Shown here: positions 1 to 8,304 of the stretch, piece after piece
Layout of the letters: the number at the start of each line of letters is the position of its first letter
Numbering within the stretch: the first letter of the stretch is position 1
NCBI GenBank assembly: GCA_014323835.1
Contig: JACONH010000016.1
Span: 1-33,432, forward strand
DNA length: 33,432 nucleotides
Source: Alphaproteobacteria bacterium GM202ARS2
Lineage (GTDB): Bacteria > Pseudomonadota > Alphaproteobacteria > GM7ARS4
Reading direction: 5' to 3'
Made by a program: the position numbers and the translations under genes
Notes under the pieces: model-generated
Seen by the model: only the letters and a program-made list of their open reading frames with translations
What the model was told of the DNA's origin: nothing
The model's database searches: none

Positions 1-456
1 AGTCCTATTCCCTTGGGGTTGGAAGCGGACACGACGTCCCTAACGGGTTCGTCGCGCCCGCTAGGGTTCACTCGACTGCGCGCTTGGCACGCAGTTTCTT
101 ACCCGTTCTTGATAGCACGAAGACCGCATGAACACGACAGCGAAACTGCCCAACACGGGGTTGATCGAAGGCTTACAAATGGAACTTAGAAAGTCTGTGA
201 TGAGCCGTGGCGCTAGAGATATTGAGCCTTGGTTTGAGGGTGTCTGTTGCGGCGGCTGTCAGGCGGTGTGCGGAACAGCCGGACAAGCTGACCTATTGCG
301 CCGCCCGGCGGTCGAGGTGAGTCCTCGCTGGTTTTATCTCCCCTGCCCTCCCAGGCTTTGGAGAGCTAAGTTTTATTCCCTCAGGAGACCCGCCGGAGGC
401 GAGTCGATGAAAAGAGACATTCCCCCTATCGACATTTCCAGAAGAGCACGGCGCGC
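1..456. other. Plasmid leader, no convincing gene
   Basis: I see no convincing gene here. The only long open frame (128-514, plus strand) has a composition unlike a protein family I know and runs into the large inverted repeat at 457-521, so I treat it as spurious. The stretch lies upstream of the replication origin and may hold transfer or maintenance sites, but no known oriT nic sequence was recognised. Confidence 0.4.
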
Positions 457-521
457 CACCCTGTCAATGACGCTTAGCGCCAGCTTGCTGGTGGCCACTC
501 GTGGCCATCATTGACAGGGTG
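457..521. repeat. 14-bp perfect inverted repeat with nested palindromes
   Basis: The arms CACCCTGTCAATGA (457-470) and TCATTGACAGGGTG (508-521) are perfect complements separated by 37 bp. The spacer contains two copies of the palindrome TGGCCA separated by four bases. The structure could fold into a long cruciform or hairpin. Its place upstream of the plasmid origin makes an oriT, single-strand origin or multimer-resolution site possible; which one is not shown by the sequence. Confidence 0.75.
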
Positions 522-568
522 TCTTAGCGTCCGCGCTAGGATGATTAGAGATAAGGGAAAGGAAAGTT

Positions 569-628
569 ATGCCCGTAGGGCATGCCTTATGAGGTCAAAG
601 CTCTGCTTTGGTGCGGAATGAGCAGAGC
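569..628. repeat. Two small hairpins upstream of the origin
   Basis: The first is ATGCCC-GTA-GGGCAT at 569-583. The second pairs GCTCTGC (600-606) with GCAGAGC (622-628) around a 15-base loop. Neither is followed by a T tract, so they are not obvious terminators. They may belong to the replication control region. Confidence 0.5.
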
Positions 629-708
629 GAACGGAGGGTGGGAGATGTTAAGGTATGCTGGGTGGCGTGCCTAACGCGTCAAAAGCGGCGGGAAAAGTGA
701 TCCTGAAG

Positions 709-717
709 TTATCCACA
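709..717 (+). promoter_or_regulatory. DnaA box
   Basis: TTATCCACA is a perfect match to the consensus DnaA box. It is followed by an A/T-rich stretch (about 720-752) suitable for strand opening and then by the iterons, which is the usual layout of an iteron-controlled plasmid origin. Confidence 0.8.
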
Positions 718-791
718 GCCCTAATTCTATATTCGTTATATTCATTATTCACGGTGGAATCGTCGAGGAAAAACAGAAGGTTAACTCACGA

Positions 792-872
792 AAAGCGACT
801 TTTTGGGCGCAAAAAGCGACTTTTTGGGCCTCCTAAAGCGACTTTTTGGGCGCAAAAAGCGACTTTTTGGGC
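792..872 (+). repeat. Replication origin iterons (4 x 17 bp)
   Basis: Four exact direct copies of AAAGCGACTTTTTGGGC lie at 792-808, 813-829, 835-851 and 856-872. Their starts are 21, 22 and 21 bp apart, about two helical turns, so they face the same side of the DNA. Together with the DnaA box and the downstream initiator gene they mark the plasmid origin, where the initiator binds and controls copy number. Confidence 0.9.
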
Positions 873-1005
873 CGGTCGTTCAGCTAGCCATTGCATACGA
901 AACCAAAATTGGACCACTTGCAGCAATTTCATCACAAAATGTTGCATGTTCATCGTAGTCTGCATGTTGCTACGGGTATCAACTAGCGAATAGCCGTATG
1001 AAACA

Positions 1006-1057
1006 GCCCAAAAGGTAGCTTTTAGAGCTTAATTTAAGTGGCCCAAAAAGTAGCCTT
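1006..1057. promoter_or_regulatory. Inverted iteron-like operator of the initiator gene
   Basis: GCCCAAAAGGTAGCTTT (1006-1022) and GCCCAAAAAGTAGCCTT (1041-1057) are near copies of the iteron in reverse orientation. They sit just upstream of the initiator gene. In Rep_3 plasmids such inverted sites are bound by initiator dimers that repress rep transcription; that role is inferred here. Confidence 0.6.
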
Positions 1058-1136
1058 TCCTGGATAGCTACTTGACTAAGTGGCGTAGGTAGCCGTTTTT
1101 CAAGTCAGGTTGGTTTGTGTGGAATCGGACAGACAA

Positions 1137-1973
1137 ATGCCCGCCTCTTCTCGATCAATGCCGACAAAGGACGTGAGACCAGGTCTTCGCCAGATGGTTA
1201 AGGCCGCTGAACTCATACATACCAGCAGGGAAAATCTGACCAAAAACGAACAACTATTTTGGAACAAGTTGCTTGCGAACGCACACAAGCGTGCTCCGAA
1301 TGATGAAGGTCAATGGGAGATCCCAAAGAAGGAACTTCTCTTCGGCGGCCACGGAAGCACTGACCGAATATTACCAACACTAGAAGCATTGGTGGATACG
1401 CGGATAACGGTCAGCATCGAACGAAACGGCCGCTCTACAAAGGAAGTCATGACGATGCTCGCCTGGGCACGAATTCCTGATGATAGACAGGGTGTCGTCC
1501 AATACCGTTTCGTACCCGAACTCTTAGAAGTCCTTGATCTAAGCAATCATTGGGGTCTACTGCGTTGGGATATAATGAACGCAATGGCATCAAAGTATGC
1601 ACTAGCGCTCTACGAGCTCGGCCAACAGAGAGTGAACCTCAATTTTAAATGGAGTGAAGACATATCGCTTGGTAAATTCAGGGAATTACTCGGTGTCGAG
1701 GCAGGTAAGCTCAAGAGATATGACCTTTTTAACAGAAAGGCTATTAGACCCGCCGTCCAACAGGTAAATGCCCTGGCTGAGTTCCATGTTGACGTAGAGC
1801 CACTGAAGACAGGGCGAGCTGTGACGGACATCAGACTGAAATGGTACAAGAAGGAAGGGGACGAGTTGAGGGCAGCCTACGAAGAGCTGCGAAGGCATTC
1901 AGCAGGCCGAAAGGCGAGGATTGCCGGTACAGTCGAGGATGTCCAAATAACGCTTCCGAGAGAAAACCGATGA
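1137..1973 (+). CDS. Replication initiator protein, Rep_3 type
   Basis: This is the plasmid replication initiator of about 278 residues, expected to bind the four iterons at 792-872 and open the origin with DnaA. The protein has the two winged-helix layout of Rep_3 initiators. An N-terminal part around 'LTKNEQLFWNKLLANAH' precedes a central 'SKYALALYELGQQRVN' helix typical of the family, followed by 'LGKFRELLGVEAGKLKRYDLFNRKAIRPAV' read in two blocks, the usual second winged-helix region. I place the start at the ATG at 1137; the frame is open upstream to a TTG at 1110 and a further ATG lies at 1158. The inverted iteron-like sites upstream suggest autorepression. I am confident of the family but not of the exact start. 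Confidence 0.85.
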   Translation: MPASSRSMPTKDVRPGLRQMVKAAELIHTSRENLTKNEQLFWNKLLANAHKRAPNDEGQWEIPKKELLFGGHGSTDRILPTLEALVDTRITVSIERNGRSTKEVMTMLAWARIPDDRQGVVQYRFVPELLEVLDLSNHWGLLRWDIMNAMASKYALALYELGQQRVNLNFKWSEDISLGKFRELLGVEAGKLKRYDLFNRKAIRPAVQQVNALAEFHVDVEPLKTGRAVTDIRLKWYKKEGDELRAAYEELRRHSAGRKARIAGTVEDVQITLPRENR

Positions 1974-2216
1974 GAGCGCTTGCTAATTTTCACTAGTGAA
2001 TAGTAGTAAAAACGACCTTAAAGTAGCTTTGCATTTATCAAAAAGTTTTTCCTGCTTGAGGCATGTCAAGCTATGATCACGCGCTTTTCCTTCTGTGGCA
2101 TCGTTAGAACTCATTGTACAACGTAATTCATCGTTTACAGGCGTTTTTGCGTTTGCCTGCTGATATTTCCTCGTTTAAACACGAATGATCTAACGAAAAC
2201 GAGCAGGACAGAGGGA
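1974..2216. promoter_or_regulatory. Candidate partition operator/centromere upstream of parA
   Basis: This A/T-rich intergenic stretch contains repeated CGTTT motifs in both orientations between about 2131 and 2205, including TCGTTTAAACACGA with the palindrome GTTTAAAC at its centre. Such repeats directly upstream of parA commonly serve as parS or as the par operator. This is a positional inference only. Confidence 0.4.
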
Positions 2217-2915
2217 ATGCGCGTACTTACAATGGTTTCACCAAAGGGCGGCGCTGGTAAGACCACAATGGCCATGGCGTTTGCCGGCGAAATCGCACAC
2301 CGCGGGCAAAACGTTTGCTTCGTCGATGCTGATCCGAACAAGCCATTGTCCTTATGGGCGGCCCAAGGAAACAAGCCTGAAAATATCCATGTGATCACCG
2401 ACGAGGATAAAGATGGGGACACCATCTACGATTCAATTGATGCCGCTAAGGAGCGCGCAGATTGGGTCATCATTGACACAGAAGGTTCCCCTAATGTGCG
2501 CGTCACAAGGACCATCACTGAAGCCGGCCTCTGCGTGATACCCATTAGGGCTTCCTATCTGGATTCAGCCCAAGCAGCTCGAGCGGTGAAGCTCATTAAA
2601 GACGCCAGTCGTCAGAACCGTAGGAAGATTCCTTTCGTAATCGCCTTCACGCAAGTCAAGGCAGCTATAGTCACAAAAACCTACAAAGACATCGGCCAGC
2701 AAATTCGAGAGCAAGTCCTCCCGGTGCTGCCCGTAGAGCTGTTTGAACGTGAGCCTTTGGTCAAGATGTTTGCCTTTGGGACCACCTTATACGGGTTGGC
2801 TGACTCAGAAGTTGGAGGCCTACCCAAGGCACTGGAAAATGCAAGTGCGCTGACCGACGCTCTCATTGAGGCGTTCACCGAGGGAGCTAAGACTTTGGAG
2901 GCAACGGCGGCATGA
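2217..2915 (+). CDS. parA: ParA family partition ATPase
   Basis: A 232-residue Walker-type ATPase that drives plasmid partition together with the overlapping partner gene. The deviant Walker A motif KGGAGKTT lies at about residues 10-17, the FVDADPNKP Walker A' region near 36-44, and the hydrophobic Walker B strand followed by DTEG near 82-88. The protein lacks an N-terminal DNA-binding extension, which fits the short (type Ib-like) ParA proteins of small and medium plasmids. The ATG is preceded by GAGGG. The stop overlaps the start of the downstream partner gene, so the two are translationally coupled. The short CGTTT-repeat region upstream probably contains the promoter and operator. Confidence 0.9.
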   Translation: MRVLTMVSPKGGAGKTTMAMAFAGEIAHRGQNVCFVDADPNKPLSLWAAQGNKPENIHVITDEDKDGDTIYDSIDAAKERADWVIIDTEGSPNVRVTRTITEAGLCVIPIRASYLDSAQAARAVKLIKDASRQNRRKIPFVIAFTQVKAAIVTKTYKDIGQQIREQVLPVLPVELFEREPLVKMFAFGTTLYGLADSEVGGLPKALENASALTDALIEAFTEGAKTLEATAA

Positions 2916-3361
2916 GCGAAAGCGCACCCGAGCGCAAACCAGTTGCGTTGTTTAAAGATCTCGAAGAAATCCCAACCACGCCGGCCGGCCGACGCGATGT
3001 TGCCGCCCTAGACGCACTTGCAGAGCAACACGGTTTCGATGGAGGGCAGGGTAGGGGGTCTAGAAAGAAGCAAGCCACCAAGTCAAAGCCGAATACGAAA
3101 AAGGCCTCGGACCAGATCGAAGTCCGCCGCATTGGTCGACCGAAAACCGGCCGGAATGTGCAGTTCAATCAAACGGTCCACCCGCATTTCGCCAATGCGA
3201 TCTATGACTACTGTCGACGTCAGCACACATCCGTTGCAGTCGCCCTTGAGGATGCCGTGTGTGCGCTCTTAGAGGCTGACCTAAAGGACGCCAAGCGGCA
3301 GCAGAACCAAGCACACATCGACGAAATTCAGGACGCTTTAAGGAACCTCAGGAAGATATGA
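2912..3361 (+). CDS. Plasmid partition partner protein (ParB/ParG-like)
   Basis: A 149-residue basic protein whose start overlaps the parA stop by four bases (ATGA). The N-terminal half is charged and of low complexity, with a Lys-rich stretch around residues 50-70. The C-terminal part, after the GRPKTGRNVQFNQ segment at about 76-88, looks like a ribbon-helix-helix-type DNA-binding domain ('VHPHFANAIYDYCRRQHTSVAVALEDAVCAL' in two blocks). Small partners of this kind bind the centromere and stimulate the short ParA. The family assignment rests on gene order and domain style, not on a strong motif. Confidence 0.65.
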   Translation: MSESAPERKPVALFKDLEEIPTTPAGRRDVAALDALAEQHGFDGGQGRGSRKKQATKSKPNTKKASDQIEVRRIGRPKTGRNVQFNQTVHPHFANAIYDYCRRQHTSVAVALEDAVCALLEADLKDAKRQQNQAHIDEIQDALRNLRKI

Positions 3362-3462
3362 AGGAATACTTTGCAGGAAAGGGGCTAATGACACCACTAA
3401 CGAGTGGCGACCAAGCTTATCTTATTGATACCTTTGAGATATTCTGGATAAGAAAGGGATAA
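3358..3462 (+). CDS. Possible 34-residue coupled ORF
   Basis: A 34-codon open frame starts at an ATG that overlaps the stop codon of the partition partner gene (ATGA). The overlap repeats the arrangement seen between parA and its partner, which is the only argument that it is expressed. The peptide has no recognisable motif. It may be chance. Confidence 0.22.
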   Translation: MKEYFAGKGLMTPLTSGDQAYLIDTFEIFWIRKG

Positions 3463-3655
3463 AGTGATAGAAACTCTAATTCGAATAGGCTGATGGCTCT
3501 GGTCGCTCAAATCAGCGTTTGCGACACAACTGGTCACGAGAGGCCTGAGACACTAAAATTCGGCCGATTGCATTAGGCTCACCGCGCTTAAGGCATGGTT
3601 TACCTCTCTCCTGCAAAGCACCCCAGTTTCGCCGCATAAGTATCACCAATTGGAG
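3463..3655. other. Intergenic stretch between partition genes and biosynthetic locus
   Basis: No gene is seen. An 8-bp inverted repeat (CCGCATAA at 3632-3639 and TTATGCGG at 3656-3663) overlaps the stop of the minus-strand HD-like gene. It could end that operon, but it lacks a T tract. Confidence 0.4.
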
Positions 3656-4222
3656 TTATGCGGTACTTCCATTATTGATCTTGTGGTCGTGATAAGCCAT
3701 TGCGTAAATGCGCATGCCAATTTCACCCGAAATCTGGGCAAGGCCAGCTAAGGGCCTCGCCAAATCATTTCTTTGTGCTTGAAAGATTGGATTGTCGGGT
3801 TCGGCGAGAAATTGCTCGAGAATATTGACCAGCAAAAGCAGACACACGTGCTTTGATTCCTCCCGGCTGAACTCAAGCGGATCATCTTGGTCGCGATCAC
3901 GTAGGAAGCCCGGATTCGAAGTGATGCCGGCTATGCTGAGGCTTTTTTCGCTAACGCGACTATAGTGGTGGATGAGCGCACGTTCCTCTGCCGTCAGAAG
4001 CGATGCGTCGCAGTCCCCCACCTTGTCCTCAAGTCCAGGATACGATTCAGCACCATAAATTACATGCATCAATCCAGCATGGACGAGTTGCTCCTGCGCA
4101 CCCGCCTCCTCCAAGAGCGCGCCAACACCAAGGCAGTGGTCCGCTGCTGTGCGTCCGCCATGGCTCACACACCCCCATTCGCCTCTCACGAACGCCCTGA
4201 TTCGGTTTGTTCTCTCGCTCAT
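3656..4222 (-). CDS. HD-like (DUF6817-type) protein, last gene of the biosynthetic operon
   Basis: A 188-residue protein resembling the DUF6817 group of HD-like proteins. The N-terminal region has the pattern HGG-R-T-x-x-DH (His21, Asp28, His29), then 'HAGLMHVIYGAES' (His48, His53), and a later 'HHYSRV' near residue 105. These histidines could bind metal in the manner of HD phosphohydrolase-like enzymes, but a reaction cannot be assigned. The start is well marked by GGGAGGTAA directly before ATG. The gene lies 11 bp after the SDR gene and is probably cotranscribed, so a role in tailoring or turnover of the cluster product is inferred. Confidence 0.6.
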   Translation of the reverse strand: MSERTNRIRAFVRGEWGCVSHGGRTAADHCLGVGALLEEAGAQEQLVHAGLMHVIYGAESYPGLEDKVGDCDASLLTAEERALIHHYSRVSEKSLSIAGITSNPGFLRDRDQDDPLEFSREESKHVCLLLLVNILEQFLAEPDNPIFQAQRNDLARPLAGLAQISGEIGMRIYAMAYHDHKINNGSTA

Positions 4223-4233
4223 TTACCTCCCCA

Positions 4234-5043
4234 TCAGACCATAGCGAGCTTACCCGCATCGACTGGCAGGCTCAAAGCGTTGAGATAGGCCCCCGCGTCG
4301 CTCGCTAGAAAGTCGATTACCTGAGATATGTTGCCGATTGGGATGCCGTTCACGCCAGCTAGCGGGTATTGGTCATAGAAGCGGGTGTCATCGATCGATG
4401 AGACCGCACTCAGAGCATGAGGTTCCTCGCTTAATACATAGCTTGGATGGAGCGCATGGACCCGAATGCGACGATGACCAAGCTCTACTGCGAGACCTCG
4501 GGCAAGACTGGTCAGCGATCCTTTACAAGCAGCGTAGAGCGCCTGACTCTCGGGGCAGCGTTGCGACGTGAGCGAGCCAATGAGGACAATACAACCACCC
4601 TTGTCGGGGCGGAAAAGATCCACCATGGCTTTGACCGTCTTTATTGTGCCAGCGACATTCACTGCTACCATACGGTCGATCGCTGACTCGTCGGCACTGG
4701 CAACAGTACCGATATGTTGCAATCCCGCATTGCAAATAAGAAGATCAAGATTCTTGTAAGCACCACGAACGGACGCGGCGAAGCCTTGAAGCTGGCCAAA
4801 ATCGGTAATGTCAATCGACTCTATCAGAGGAGTACTTTCGCCTACCCCTCTGAGAGCGGTGCACGTAGCGTCAAACTCCTCTGGCCCCGAAAGGGCGTAC
4901 TGTGCCTTAAAGTTATCGGAGGCGCCAAAGAGGTCAAAGCCGCAAACTCGATCCCCTTGTCCAGCAAAATAAGTCAAATGATGCCGTCCCTGACCGCGGC
5001 CGCAGCCAGTGACCAACACAACCCGGGATCCTTTCGCCATCAT
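4234..5043 (-). CDS. Short-chain dehydrogenase/reductase
   Basis: A 269-residue SDR, an NAD(P)-dependent oxidoreductase acting on an alcohol or ketone. The cofactor-binding motif TGCGRGQG lies at about residues 12-19, followed by the NAG motif at 105-107, catalytic serines near 157-160, and YxxxK with Tyr170 and Lys174. Length and motifs match a classical SDR. Its start overlaps the stop of the carbamoyltransferase gene by four bases, so the two are coupled. Position in the operon suggests it oxidises or reduces an intermediate of the cluster product. The substrate is unknown. Confidence 0.85.
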   Translation of the reverse strand: MMAKGSRVVLVTGCGRGQGRHHLTYFAGQGDRVCGFDLFGASDNFKAQYALSGPEEFDATCTALRGVGESTPLIESIDITDFGQLQGFAASVRGAYKNLDLLICNAGLQHIGTVASADESAIDRMVAVNVAGTIKTVKAMVDLFRPDKGGCIVLIGSLTSQRCPESQALYAACKGSLTSLARGLAVELGHRRIRVHALHPSYVLSEEPHALSAVSSIDDTRFYDQYPLAGVNGIPIGNISQVIDFLASDAGAYLNALSLPVDAGKLAMV

Positions 5044-6683
5044 CTAACAGACGCCTTGGTATAAAGCGTGCTATCCGTCACTAGCACTCGCACTGCTTTG
5101 GTGCGCAGGAAAAATGAGATCACGTCGGTCTCAGAGTTACAGATCGGCTCATCTCTCCCATTAAGCGAAGTGTTGATCAGCCCAAGCTTGCCATGTTCGG
5201 TCTCGAGACGTGTGAGGATAGCATTGAGGAATGGGTCGTTCTCCTCGTCAATGAGCTGAGCTCTTAAGCTCCCATCTACCGGATGAAGTGCAGAGCTCAG
5301 AGCCAAACGCCCTTCCGCCGTCGCATGAAAGCTCTCGATCATGAACCGGCCATCGCGGTGGAGGCGATCGTCCTCCAACAGCCGTTCCGCCATCTGGCGC
5401 CGCAAGACTGGACCAAATGGGCGCCACAATAGACGGTCTTTGACGACCTGATTAAGCAGCAACCGTAACTGCTGAGAATCGGCAAGCGCAAGCAACGAGC
5501 GATGGCATAGAGCACGAGGGCCGAACTCTGCAGCACCGCGAGCCCAGATTACGATCTCGCCTGCGATCAGAAGTTCAGTGATGGTCCGAGTGGCTGGCAG
5601 TGTAGTCGCGAGGATGCTTGGTACACGAACGGAAAGCTCAGCTGCGATTGCGGAGTCGTCAAGACAGTAGCCCAAGAACAGATGGGAGAGCGGACGCGCC
5701 GGCACCGACGTGGTCTCAAACGCAGCCCCCATTGCTGTGCCAGCATCGCCTGCCACCGGCTCGAAGAAAGCAGGTACCGATAGTGCGACGGAGACCGCAC
5801 CATTAAGTTTGCAATTGAGATGAACTCCACCTGAAAAGCAAATGGCCTCCGCACTATATTTGCGAACTGCCTGGCAAACGTCGCCTAGAACCTGATCTTC
5901 AAGTCGGGTCTGTGCCCAGAGCGCTAGAGACGCTCGGCTCTCTTCGTCATCACACGCTGGCATAAGCGAGCCAAGCGCCCTGCGCAAATCATCGCAAGCG
6001 CCTGACGTGTCGAGATATAACCCACTTTGCAAATACCGATCAAAGTTTTTGATAGTGATCCGGCCGTATTGCAAGAACAGACGGTCGAGCGCAGACCAAA
6101 GGGCTTCAATTGGGCTACCAAAAGGGGCTAAGGCCATGACTAACCCCTCATCTCTCCAAGGCTGAAAGCCCAACAACGCGGTAATTGCGGCGTAGAAGTA
6201 ACCTACCGAGGCTGTACAATCTTGGCTTTCAAGAAGTGTTAGTTCGCGATGGTCTGCTCGCCATAAAGTTGAAGATTCACATTCACCAACACCATCGTTG
6301 ACGACGACGAGCGCACGGTCATAGCCAGAATTAACGAAGGCGCTCCGAGCATGACTTCTATGATGAGGTACGAAACGTACAGGCACGTTCTCAATCTCAA
6401 GCGCCTTGTTCACCTGAAGTGCGAGCGCGAGCGTATGGACTATCTCGTTCGACCCGCGACGAGCAGGATCATAACCCACTGCGAAATGCTCAATCTCGCT
6501 AGCGTGCAGACCTAATTGCTCCATTCCGTATGCAAAAGCTCGACGCGGAGCTTCGCCCTTCACCTTCGCTCGGGCAAAGCGTTCCTCCTCAGCCGCGAAG
6601 ACCACCTCGCCGCCTTCAAGAAACACCACGGAGGGATCATGGTAGTTAAGGCCACCGATACAGGGATTGAGCCCGACGATCAT
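5040..6683 (-). CDS. NodU/CmcH-family O-carbamoyltransferase
   Basis: A 547-residue carbamoyltransferase that would move a carbamoyl group from carbamoyl phosphate, via carbamoyl-AMP, to a hydroxyl of a small molecule. The N-terminal domain shows the HDPSVVFL start (His15), the EEERF segment near residue 33 and the PHHRSHA motif (His107, His108, His111). The C-terminal YrdC-like half has the conserved 'GPRALCHRSLLA' and 'RPFGPVL' blocks. All family landmarks are present, so it is likely active. It sits 9 bp after the aminotransferase gene and overlaps the SDR gene. Carbamoyltransferases of this type decorate antibiotics and Nod factors, which supports a secondary-metabolite role here. The acceptor is unknown. 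Confidence 0.88.
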   Translation of the reverse strand: MIVGLNPCIGGLNYHDPSVVFLEGGEVVFAAEEERFARAKVKGEAPRRAFAYGMEQLGLHASEIEHFAVGYDPARRGSNEIVHTLALALQVNKALEIENVPVRFVPHHRSHARSAFVNSGYDRALVVVNDGVGECESSTLWRADHRELTLLESQDCTASVGYFYAAITALLGFQPWRDEGLVMALAPFGSPIEALWSALDRLFLQYGRITIKNFDRYLQSGLYLDTSGACDDLRRALGSLMPACDDEESRASLALWAQTRLEDQVLGDVCQAVRKYSAEAICFSGGVHLNCKLNGAVSVALSVPAFFEPVAGDAGTAMGAAFETTSVPARPLSHLFLGYCLDDSAIAAELSVRVPSILATTLPATRTITELLIAGEIVIWARGAAEFGPRALCHRSLLALADSQQLRLLLNQVVKDRLLWRPFGPVLRRQMAERLLEDDRLHRDGRFMIESFHATAEGRLALSSALHPVDGSLRAQLIDEENDPFLNAILTRLETEHGKLGLINTSLNGRDEPICNSETDVISFFLRTKAVRVLVTDSTLYTKASVR

Positions 6684-6692
6684 TTCGGCGCT

Positions 6693-7856
6693 CTATTGAA
6701 AGATCGGTGCGAGTACGTCATAGAGCTGGTCCGCTGCACTCTCAACATCTTCGATCTTTTCGACAGTCATAGGCGAGATCGAGAAACTGAACCGCTCCGC
6801 TTGATTTGCCCCTGAAAGCTTGCCCATGGACTGGACCTGATTTTTGTAAAGCGAAAGCGATCGCGCCAAACTCGGATAGTATAGGCCGAACTTTGCAAAG
6901 GGCCCACATTTGGACAGCGCCGCAATCATCTGGGTGCGAAGGGTGATCGAGGGCTCTCTCAGGCTCACCACATAACCTTGCCAGGCACCACGTGTGACTT
7001 CTTCTGTCTCCACAGGCAGCCGCAGCGCGTCGAACTCCTTAAGCCTTTCGGCGACGATCTCATAACGTTTCCGCCGAGCGGCAAAGAGTCTCTCCCTATC
7101 AGCGAAGCGGGCACGTGAAATCGCAGCCGCGAGGACATGCATTCGAAAATTTAGTCCGTAACCACAGTAAGCATGGCTTCGACTCGCCACCTTAGAGCAT
7201 TGTATCTGCGCCCGCTGACCAAAATGACCCAAAAGCAAAGCCCGGTCGGCATAGTCGGGGTCGTCGCAAAGAAGCCCGCCGCCCTGACCGCCACTAAAGA
7301 GTTTCGTAGATCCCAAGGAGAAGGCGACGAGGTCGGCTGAGGAACCTGTCAGATAGCCGTCGCGCACCGCACCGATAGCAAGTGAATTGTCTTCTATTAA
7401 AGGCAGGCCATGTCGGCTTGCAATCTCCCTCAGAACCGCAACGTTGCAGGGATGACCAAACATATTGGTGAAGATGATAGCGCGAGTGTTAGCGTCAATT
7501 GCCTCCTCTATCCCAGCATGCGAAATGTTGCATGTCTCCGCCTCGCAATCTACCAACCGAACCTCAGCACCCAAAAGAGCTGCTGGCGTTACGGTCGTCA
7601 TAAAGGTGAGCGCTGGGCCGACCACGTTCGTCCCTGATCTAATGCCAACGCAAAAAAACGCCGAATAGAGCGCTGCCGTTCCCGAAGACATAAGAATGCA
7701 GATTTTCCGCCCATGAAAGGCGGCAAGCTCATTTTCGTAGATTTCAACCACGCCGCTACGGTCGAAAATAGAATTGCGAGGTGCCGTGCCTGAAAGATAG
7801 GCTATCGCAGCCTCGGTGTCTTCATCAGTGAAGTGATCGGTTTTGGTCTGCATCAT
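6693..7856 (-). CDS. DegT/DnrJ/EryC1-family PLP aminotransferase
   Basis: A 387-residue fold-type I PLP enzyme. The SSGTAAL segment at about 57-63 binds the cofactor phosphate, 'PLIEDNSLAIG' contains Asp156 facing the pyridine nitrogen, and 'SLGSTKLFSGGQGGG' carries the Schiff-base Lys185. The usual members aminate keto-sugars or other cyclic ketones. It could therefore put an amino group on a ketone made by the SDR of the same operon, but that order is an inference. It lies 19 bp after the PqqD-like gene and 9 bp before the carbamoyltransferase. No strong ribosome-binding site precedes the two adjacent ATG codons, so coupling to the upstream gene is likely. Confidence 0.88.
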   Translation of the reverse strand: MMQTKTDHFTDEDTEAAIAYLSGTAPRNSIFDRSGVVEIYENELAAFHGRKICILMSSGTAALYSAFFCVGIRSGTNVVGPALTFMTTVTPAALLGAEVRLVDCEAETCNISHAGIEEAIDANTRAIIFTNMFGHPCNVAVLREIASRHGLPLIEDNSLAIGAVRDGYLTGSSADLVAFSLGSTKLFSGGQGGGLLCDDPDYADRALLLGHFGQRAQIQCSKVASRSHAYCGYGLNFRMHVLAAAISRARFADRERLFAARRKRYEIVAERLKEFDALRLPVETEEVTRGAWQGYVVSLREPSITLRTQMIAALSKCGPFAKFGLYYPSLARSLSLYKNQVQSMGKLSGANQAERFSFSISPMTVEKIEDVESAADQLYDVLAPIFQ

Positions 7857-7875
7857 CGTCGAAAGAGCCCGGACC

Positions 7876-8232
7876 TCAACGCGCTAGTTGCACGAGACCC
7901 ATCTCTTGTAAGTCGTAAGACAGCGCCTCGATATCCGCAGCGATACGCCGGCCTTCATCCTGTGCAACATGGGAGTGGAAGCGTTCCACCAATGCCTCCA
8001 AGCTCAATGGACTTTCCAGCTCTTCAAGCACGGCAAGCGCGGACAGATTGAGTGCAAAGAGCTCTTCTTCGAGATTCAAAATCGCGGCAATATCGGGCAC
8101 ATTCTCAGGTGGTGCGGTGAGCCTTTCAACGCCACTGACACCCTTCGGCAGGTCCGCGTCGACCTGTATACGAAGATCTGGCGTGCGGGTTAATGTGAGA
8201 GACACATTAGATTCGTTCACCGCGACACCCAT
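7876..8232 (-). CDS. PqqD-like RiPP recognition element protein
   Basis: A 118-residue protein whose C-terminal half (about residues 62-116) has the winged-helix pattern of PqqD-type RiPP recognition elements, for example 'LNLSALAVLEEL' followed by 'EALVERFHSH' and the terminal 'ALSYDLQEMGLVQL'. Such proteins bind the leader of a precursor peptide and deliver it to a radical-SAM enzyme, as in PQQ and mycofactocin biosynthesis. The roughly 60 residues before this domain are extra and have no known match. AAGGAG lies 8 bases before the ATG. The gene sits directly after the 33-residue peptide gene and one gene away from the radical-SAM gene, which fits that role well. Confidence 0.8.
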   Translation of the reverse strand: MGVAVNESNVSLTLTRTPDLRIQVDADLPKGVSGVERLTAPPENVPDIAAILNLEEELFALNLSALAVLEELESPLSLEALVERFHSHVAQDEGRRIAADIEALSYDLQEMGLVQLAR

Positions 8233-8304
8233 GTCAGTGCTCCTTTCAATGAAAGACCGTGCGTGACGAGGCGTAAGCTCGCCCCGACACGCACATTACC
8301 TAAT

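Noticed and set aside
128..514. 128-residue plus-strand open frame before the origin
   Set aside because: No family likeness; it runs into the inverted repeat at 457-521 and reads as chance.
792..872. Short regular repeats that could suggest a CRISPR array
   Set aside because: The spacers are only 4-5 bp, no cas genes are near, and they sit next to a plasmid initiator gene, so they are iterons.
655..993. 112-residue frame across the iterons
   Set aside because: It translates the iteron array into a repeated peptide, so it is an artefact of the repeats.
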